In this document: positions 57,584 to 64,000 of the stretch, piece after piece
How the letters are laid out: each line of letters starts with the position of its first letter
Numbering within the stretch: position 1 is the first letter of the stretch
Made by a program: the position numbers and the translations under genes
Notes under the pieces: model-generated
The model's input: only the letters and a program-made list of their open reading frames with translations
Databases searched by the model: none
What the model was told of the DNA's origin: nothing
NCBI GenBank assembly: GCA_032164245.1
Contig: JAVMKO010000003.1
Location: 134,104,424-134,168,423, forward strand
Direction: 5' to 3'
Length of the DNA stretch: 64,000 nt
Source of the DNA: Sternotherus odoratus
Lineage: Eukaryota > Chordata > Testudines > Kinosternidae

Positions 57584-59044
57584 TATTAACTATTCTTACC
57601 CTTGAAAACTGCCTCTTTTGCCAACCAGTAGTAATACATACCTGTATGTTAAGAAGTGTATTTTTCCTGAGTGGATCAAAGTTACGGAGAAACACAAAAT
57701 ACTGCAAAATTCCTAAGAGGTTAAGGATTTTTTACTCTTAAAAGTCCTTGCTCAAACAGTCAAATTTTTAATAAGACTTACACCTAAGTGTCTTGAAGTG
57801 AAAGGATGTTTTACTTCATTTTCTGGAGGCACAAGAAGGACTTAAATCATCTATGTAAGGTGACTGAAGTTGCAATCTTAAATAAAGATAGGTTATCCTC
57901 TCTCCCTAATAAAATAACATACAGCTGATGAGGTAAGACTAGTCTACAAAATACAAGCTTCCACCACTAGTGCAAAAGGAATATCTCTGATAGCTGTCAC
58001 CTACAGAAACACCCTTAATAGTCTTTCTAAGCGGTGATGAGAAAATAGCAGGTAACATGCTAGCCCCACCCTAGAGGGCCCAATTCAGTGCCAAAACTCC
58101 CACAAGCATTGAACCAATATTGAGATGTGCATCAGCTGCTGTTTTGCTAACTGCTTCTTCACACTTATTAAACAGTACTATTAATAGCACCAAAATGGGG
58201 AAATGCTGACGAACCTAAAATGTAGATACTAATATTTTAAGCCTTCAATGAGCTGGAGGTACAGCTGCCTTTGAAATGGCAGATCTCAGGAAGAGAAACA
58301 ATGACAGCTATGATCGATGCCTGATGGAGCCCACAATGAAACTGATTAATCTTAACAGACTGTATATGTGAGTTATTTTATATCAATTCTCAATTATGGA
58401 CTTTTTTTTCCAGAGCAAACCCTGACGTTATTGCTCAGTTCTTACTCAGGCAAAACTCCCACTGACTTCAGGTTTTGGGTTGACTTTTGCTGTACATATT
58501 GTAGACCTAATTCAGCAAGTCACTTAAGCACATACTTAAATTCATCCTTACTCATCAAGCATTTAAGCAAGTGCATATGTACATATCATATATGCACACA
58601 CACATAGATGTATAAAACCTACTAAACAAAGTAGTAAAAAAAATTATTAGCAGATTTTAAAAGTCATGAGGTAGCAGAAACTGTTCCTGGAACTCAACCT
58701 ATCCTATGTTCTCTCACTTCCTAGAGTTTCACTCTGCATGAGAATCTCTTGGTTATGACATTATTTGAGGAACTAAACCAGGAACAATTACATGACTGAA
58801 AAATATTTTTAAACCTTTCAGAGGACTAATTAATTCTGTGTTTTCAACTTGCAGGAACCGTAAAACTCTGTGTAGATAGATAGATATAGATATTAGTCTC
58901 TATTCTGTTCAATACAATGGATGCTGTGTACTATATTGCTCATTATAGAATAATCCCAGTGCATCAGGACACGTGAATATTTACATACAAACATCTAATA
59001 AATTGACTAACTGAATTCTCAATGAATATTCTGACTTGAATTCT
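57584..59044. other. Intron, nothing recognised
   Basis: 58415-58560 (GGCAAAACTCCCACTGACTT, CAGCAAGTCACTTAAGCACA) looks like an old amniote MITE-type repeat but is not delimited. A GATA patch lies at 58875-58895. Confidence 0.4.
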
Positions 59045-59143
59045 TTGATACAGCCAAGAATCAGAGAGGTAGCTGTGTTTGTCACTTCTGCAATTCCAGA
59101 CTAACAGTCCTGTGGCACCTTAAAGACTAACTAAAGTATTGAA

Positions 59144-59183
59144 GCATAAGCTTTCGTGGGCTAATACCCACTTCGTCAGATGC
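59144..59183 (-). ncRNA. Hammerhead-ribozyme-like motif, copy D- (motif intact)
   Basis: On the minus strand: GCAT, core CTGACGA (position 7 may be any base), an extra A, GTGGG/CCCAC stem with loop TATTAG, GAA, AGCT, T, ATGC. All pairs are Watson-Crick, as in copy C. Confidence 0.66.
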
Positions 59184-59189
59184 AACTTT

Positions 59190-59229
59190 GCATCCGATGA
59201 AGTGGGTATTAGCCCATGAAAGCTTATAC
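59190..59229 (+). ncRNA. Hammerhead-ribozyme-like motif, copy D+ (broken)
   Basis: The core reads CCGATGA instead of CTGATGA, losing invariant U4. Stem II has a G-U pair (GTGGG/CCCAT), and the 3' strand of stem I is ATAC instead of ATGC. Expected inactive. Confidence 0.6.
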
Positions 59230-59285
59230 TTCAATACTTTAGTTAGTCTTTAAGGTGGTCACAGGACTCTGTCACTTGATACAGC

Positions 59286-61226
59286 CAGAAATCCAAAGCT
59301 GGGAAGGTTAGAAAGTGAACAGAGAGGGGTATTTTGTAAAGTTGGACTGGTGCTTCTGACACAGAGCTCTCAAAAGACATGTCACTGAATCCAAAATTGT
59401 TACTGTTTGTGATATAGCAACTGTGTTGTGATATAAGCAAACAAAAATGATTTTTAGGAAATATCAAGTACAATACCACATTTTATTGGGTTTTTTTTAA
59501 TGGAAGTATTTTTGCTTTCCAGGCCCTTCCTGCTTCTAAATCTATCCATCCAGCATAATCTTCCATGGACAGCAATTGCACCAATCAACAAAAAAACATA
59601 GAACCACCATCTCCAGGTTACTTTGCTGTTAAATGTGCAGGACATATCTTTTCTTGAATTAACTGAAGTGAAGTGTTCCATAATATTAAATCAGTTCACC
59701 TGTCTATGGAAAAACAGAACAACATAGAATAGAACACTTTATAAGATTCTGATAGAGACTTTCAATTAAGAGACTAAGTTAAATTGGTTGAGACCTTCAA
59801 TTCATATGAAAATGAGGCACAGAAAGTAGTAGAATATGCCCTATGTTAGAAAATGAGCGGCATTTAAAAGTCATTTTTACTCCTGCCCCCCACTAAAACC
59901 GATCTTAAATGTATATGCAGACCAAGCATGTGTAACACAGGCCATCTGATTCAGAAGACATATTCTAGACTAGCTGTTATTACGTATCTTGTGTGCTGTT
60001 CTTGGGTCAGATGCTGAACACAGTTTGGCCAAACATGCCAGCTCAGCATGTTAAAATTTGTTTTGAGGGGGCTGAAGATGTATCTGAAAACAGTTTTCAA
60101 ACGTGGCTTGCTTTCTAGGTTAGACAGGGCTTGTTTTTCCTAGGAAGGATAGCAGGGATTTTTCATTAATAATGGGCAAAGGGGGAAAAAAAAAAAAGAC
60201 TTGGAGAGGTGATAGCTAAGAGATCAGGAGCTTATTTGAAATCTTTGAGGGTTCCTCTCCCTTGTATGCATGACACCAAGGGGCACACCCCATCACCTCT
60301 AAAATCCCTAGTCCTCCCCAATATTGGTCTCGATTCTGTAAATACAGTGACTCTTCACGGGTGTTGAATCTCCTCTGGTCTCCCAGTCACATCGACAGAA
60401 GTTGCAGGCATTCAGTACCTAATAGAATCAGGCTATTTTGTATCAGATTACCTTTCCGGAGGGCTGTGAAGCCTGTTGTTCCCCTCCCCTACAACAAGCC
60501 CTATTAGAGACAGTCCAAAGTGGGTGAACTCTCACTACCATTGCCTGACAAGAAGAAGAATCAGGATGGGAGACAGACATTCTCTGAGGGTAGGTATGGG
60601 TACTTTCCAAATTAAGAGGGGGGATTGGGGGGGAGTTTAATTTGATTCAGAGGGTATGCAAAGGTTTAGTCTGGCTCTTATTCTGAGCAAACTTCTTCAC
60701 CCCTCTACCAATTTTTAAATATTAGTACTGATTTTTTTCTTGTCTCTGCCTATAAAAAGTGCCACCAGTCTTTAAAATAATGGGCACAAACATAACTGAC
60801 AATGCAACTATTCCCTTTTCTTTAGAACCACAGCATGTCTATGACCCGAAGGACAAGGACATCTGTTTAATGAAAGGAATCATCTCATGTTGCTTCCCAT
60901 TTAAGACGAAAGCATGGAGAGTTTAGGGACAGAGCAGCAGTAATGCAATCCATGAATAATCCATTTGAATGATTTTTAAATAGCATTGCCATAAGTACAG
61001 AAAAGGGTCAATTATATAAACTACAGTACACCCAATGCTGCCATTAAACCTGAAAAAGCAAAACAGAAACAAAAAGCAAAAAAGCAAGGTTGGGTTGGGG
61101 GAGGGAAAGCATTTTCTATACTCTCATGGTGAGTACAAACCTGTTGATTTTAGTTAGTTAAGAATTTTTTTTCTTTTACCATAACTTTTAGGGTACTACA
61201 GATTCCAGCCCCATTTCTAATATCTA
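59286..61226. other. Intron, nothing firmly recognised
   Basis: A 75-codon minus frame at 59454-59681 starts MEHFTSVNSRKD and has one hydrophobic segment (WWFYVFLLIGAIAV). It has no family match I can name, so it is not called as a gene. The rest is AT-rich with an A run at 60186-60197. Confidence 0.4.
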
Positions 61227-63253
61227 TCTATATATATAAAAGTCAAGTGGTGTATGTATGTATGTATGTATGTATGTATGTATGTATGACAGCGAACTCC
61301 TCCTGCACCGTTTGAGCCAGAGACTTGAAATTTGGTACAGTTAGGGGTCTTGGGGTCTAGATGCTGGTAAGGGTCGAAAAATTTTCAGATCTCACCTCTG
61401 ACGCCCCCCAGGGGTGAAAGTCTTTTAGGGCCAATCACATCGGCTGGGCGGTTAGGTGGTGATGATGTCATAATACCCCCTCCAACAGACACCTCACTCG
61501 CTCAGCTCACTGCCCCTCCCTCCTCCAACGGAACCCCGGAGATCCCTCAGTTCTCTGCCCCTCCCACCTCCCAACGGAACCCCGGAGTCCATCAGCCCTG
61601 TGCCCCCCCCCCCCCCCCACCTGCGAAGGTCCCCGGAATCCCTCGGCTCTGGGCCCCCTCCCCGCCTGCGACGGATCCAAGTTGGGTTTGGTGGCACGGT
61701 AAGTGAGGTGGGGGTGTCGGGTTCGGTCAGGGGGTAAGTGAGCCGGGGGGTGTCGGGGTTGGTCTGGGGGGGGGAAGGTGTCGGGGTGGGTGTCCAGACC
61801 AAACCCGACACCCCCCGGCTCACTTACCCCCCCACCAAACCCGACACTGCCACCTCACCCCCCCACCAACCGCAACACCCCCTGACCGACCCCAACACCC
61901 ACACCTCACCCACCCTGACACCTTCCCACCCCCCCCAGACCAAACCCGACACCCCCTGGCTCACTTACCCCCCAACCGAACCCGACACCCCCACCTCACC
62001 CCGCCACCAATCGCAACACCCCCAGACCGAACCCGACACCGCCCGGCTCACTTACCCCCCTGACCGAACCCGACACCCCTACCTCACCCCCCACCAATCG
62101 CAACACCCCCAGACCAAACCTGACACCCCCCAGCTCACTTACCCCCCGACCGAACCCGACACCCCCACCTCACCCCCCCAAGCAAATCCGACACCCCACC
62201 TCACCCCCCCAACCAACCGCAACACCCCCTGACCAACCCCAACACCCACACCTCACCCCTCACCCACCCCGACACCTTCCCACCCCCCCAGACCAAACCC
62301 GACACCCCCTGGCTCACTTACCCCCCGACCGAATCCGACACCCCCACCTCACCCCCCCAAGCAAACCCGACACCCCCTGACCAACCCCAACACCCACACC
62401 TCACCCCTCACCCACCCATACAACTTCCCACCCCCCCAGACCAAACCCGACACCCCCTGGCTCACTTACCCCCCGACCGAGCCCGACACCCCCACCTCAC
62501 CCCCCCCCACCAATCGCAACACCCCCAGACCAAATCCGACACCCCCCGGCTCACTTACCCCCAGACCAAACCCGACACCCCTGGCTCACTTACCCCCCAA
62601 CCAAACCCGACACCCCCACCTCATCCCCCAACCAACCGCAAACCCCCCTGACCAACCCCAACACCCACACCTCACCCCTCACCCACCCCGACAACTTCCC
62701 ACCCCCCCAGACCAAACCCGACACCCCCTGGCTCACTTACCCCCCGACCGAACCCGACACCCCCACCTCACCCCCCCCAAGCAAACCTGACACCCCCACC
62801 TCACCCCCCCACCAACCGCAACACCCCCTGACCAACCCCAACACCCACACCTCACCCCTCACCCACCCCGACACCTTCCCACCCCCCCAGACCAAACCAG
62901 ACACCCCCCCAGCTCACGGTGCACTGTGTAGCACACAGATTATTAAATACACTGTTCGGTCAGGGGGTGACGTGGGGGTGTTGGATTTGCTCAGGGGGTG
63001 AGGTGGGGGTGTCGGGTTCGGTCGGGGGGTGAGGTGGGGGTGTCGGGTTTGCTTGGGGGGGTCAGGTGGGGTTGTCGGGTTTGGTCGGGGGGGGTAAGTG
63101 ATCCGGGGGGTGTTGGGGTTGGTCAGGGGGGGTGGGAAGGTGTCGGGGTGGGTGAGGGGTGAGGGGTGGGTGTTGGGGTTGGTCAGGGGGTGTCAACTGT
63201 CTGCCCCCTCCCCACCTCTGACTGACCCGAGCAACACTGGGCACTTATGCTAG
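61227..63253 (+). mobile_element. Non-autonomous Helitron-like element 2, 2.0 kb
   Basis: The same 5' terminus, TCTATATATATAAAAGTCAA, follows A. The same 3' terminus, GACCCGAGCAACACTGGG, leads to CTAG (63250-63253) before T. The hairpin is partly decayed (CCCG/TGGG). The 5' region matches element 1 (CACCGTTTGAGCCAGAGACT, CAACGGAACCCCGGAG). The core is a long minisatellite in three blocks: G-rich 61680-61795, C-rich 61796-62925, then G-rich 62955-63195. Frames of 60-164 codons across it (repeats of PDTP) are not genes. The start could be 61223 because TCTA is duplicated. Confidence 0.85.
61796..62925. repeat. C-rich minisatellite inside Helitron 2
   Basis: More than a dozen irregular units combine a few modules: CAGACCAAACCCGACACC, CCCTGGCTCACTTACCCCCC, GACCGAACCCGACACCCCCA, ACCTCACCCCCCCACCAATC and GACCAACCCCAACACCCACA. 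Module order varies between units, suggesting repeated unequal exchange or slippage. The same modules are found reverse-complemented on either side. Confidence 0.9.
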
Positions 63254-64000
63254 TAAGATCATAAAGGTTCAAACAAACATTCTCAAAATTCAAGTTGTCT
63301 AGAATGTGTAACAGAAGAGAACTCATATGAAAGCCTGAAGCAATTTTTATTTTTTTTAATAGCCAGTATCCCATTGATGGAGATTTACAAATTCTAGCAA
63401 AGGCCTGAAAACTTCCCTGTGAGTTTCTGCTGCAATAAACTTCTAGTAACTCAGTTCCATCACCAGCTCTAACAGAAACTCCATGACAACTTTTAACAGT
63501 GATGAAGTCCACATGGGTCATTACAGTATGCAGCAGGAGAAATCCACAGAACTTCAGAATCCTCAGGCTACATTCTGGGGGGAAAAATCATCCCCAGAAA
63601 TAAATCTATCTGCACACATTTTTTCAACATTTATTTCCCCTTGCTAATTATAATGGGAAAATTGAATGTAAATGTAACCCTCAAATATATTTAAAGATAG
63701 ATGAATTCTGCAAAACATTGTTCAAGCACTTTCACTGTAATTTTGAATTGCAAAATATCCAAAAGGGGGGACACAGGGGGAGAATCGATTTTGCAATTAA
63801 TGATTCTCAAACTGTAATTCCACCAACTGTAAGCAATAACTTCGATCATTAAGATTGATGAAATTTTTTAAAAAGTCAAATTTTCTTTCTACTCCTTCTG
63901 CTGCTTGCATTTAACCTGTTGCTGTATGGACAATGGAGACAGAGTGGACATCTGGGGTTTAAAACTCTGCAGTGGAATGTTTAAATCAATATTTTCCTTT
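63254..64000. other. Intron, nothing recognised
   Basis: AT-rich; no exon or clear repeat up to the window end. Confidence 0.45.

Larger units (their letters stand above)
59045..59285. mobile_element. Head-to-head inverted pair of the hammerhead repeat (copies D-/D+)
   Basis: Direct repeats TTGATACAGCCA at 59045-59056 and near 59277 bound the unit. The left arm is the repeat in minus orientation, from its 3' end (AGAGGTAGCTGTG) to the ribozyme core. The right arm is the plus-orientation core through TTAGTCTTTAAGGTGGTCAC, then cut short. The two cores face each other across AACTTT. Partial inverted tandem copies with a shared target duplication are a hallmark of Penelope-like insertions. Confidence 0.75.

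Noticed and set aside
61494..62232. Frame with repeated PDTP peptides (164 codons)
   Set aside because: Minisatellite of Helitron 2; the reverse strand gives a matching repeated frame.
61796..62925. Possible CRISPR-like array
   Set aside because: Units are irregular combinations of modules with no constant repeat and unique spacers, and the DNA is a vertebrate intron.
41618..64000. KCNK2 exon with TM1 and cap
   Set aside because: I looked on the minus strand for the end of the TM1/P1 exon (an AGTVITTIG-type coding block followed by GT) and did not find it; it is probably beyond 64000. A protein-to-genome alignment would settle it.

Overview
This window is vertebrate nuclear DNA. It is almost certainly from a sauropsid and most probably from a turtle. 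It lies inside one large gene on the minus strand, the two-pore potassium channel KCNK2 (TREK-1). Three consecutive internal coding exons are visible: 41457-41617, 36829-37015 and 24689-24828. All three have canonical AG/GT splice sites and matching phases. Together they encode the region from the first selectivity filter through TM2, TM3, pore loop 2 and TM4 to the start of the cytosolic tail. The upstream exons (N-terminus, TM1, cap) and the C-terminal exons were not found by eye and probably lie outside the window. Everything else is intronic.

The introns are filled with transposable elements. The turtle assignment rests on the repeat mix: several old CR1 LINE copies, tRNA-derived and MIR-like SINEs, many hAT-type non-autonomous transposons, and a repeat with a conserved GATGAAGTGGG/GAAAGCTTATGC block that I recall from turtle genomes. 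Many insertions have ends I could define exactly from target-site duplications (TSDs). hAT-like elements with exact or near-exact 8-bp TSDs lie at 3037-4255, 6891-7086, 8169-9678 (with a second one nested at 8597-9401), 33222-33697, 35503-36396, 38622-38742 and 46268-46445. Two related solo LTRs in opposite orientation have 4-bp TSDs (29499-29879 and 42942-43626). Two Helitron-like elements have TC...CTAG ends and sit between A and T (56690-57583 and 61227-63253). A 5S-rRNA-derived retroposon has a 15-bp TSD (18249-18513). A decayed Ty3/gypsy-type element lies at about 53960-56210.

The most interesting signal is a short repeat present six times, in five places: 13828-13867, 16956-16995, 29909-29948, two head-to-head copies at 59144-59229, and a fragment at about 4832-4890. 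Its core folds as a minimal hammerhead ribozyme with a 4-nt self-complementary stem III. This resembles the dimer-forming hammerheads reported for Penelope-like retroelements. The fragment copy begins at the predicted self-cleavage site. Other points of interest are a 290-bp element made of four consecutive hairpins (23037-23326), nested insertions whose order can be read (CR1 in CR1, LTR in hammerhead repeat, hAT in hAT), and a recurring pattern in which GC-rich, strand-biased minisatellites sit between intact transposon termini.

There are no prokaryotic features, CRISPR arrays or operons. Nearly all long open frames are translations of low-complexity transposon interiors.
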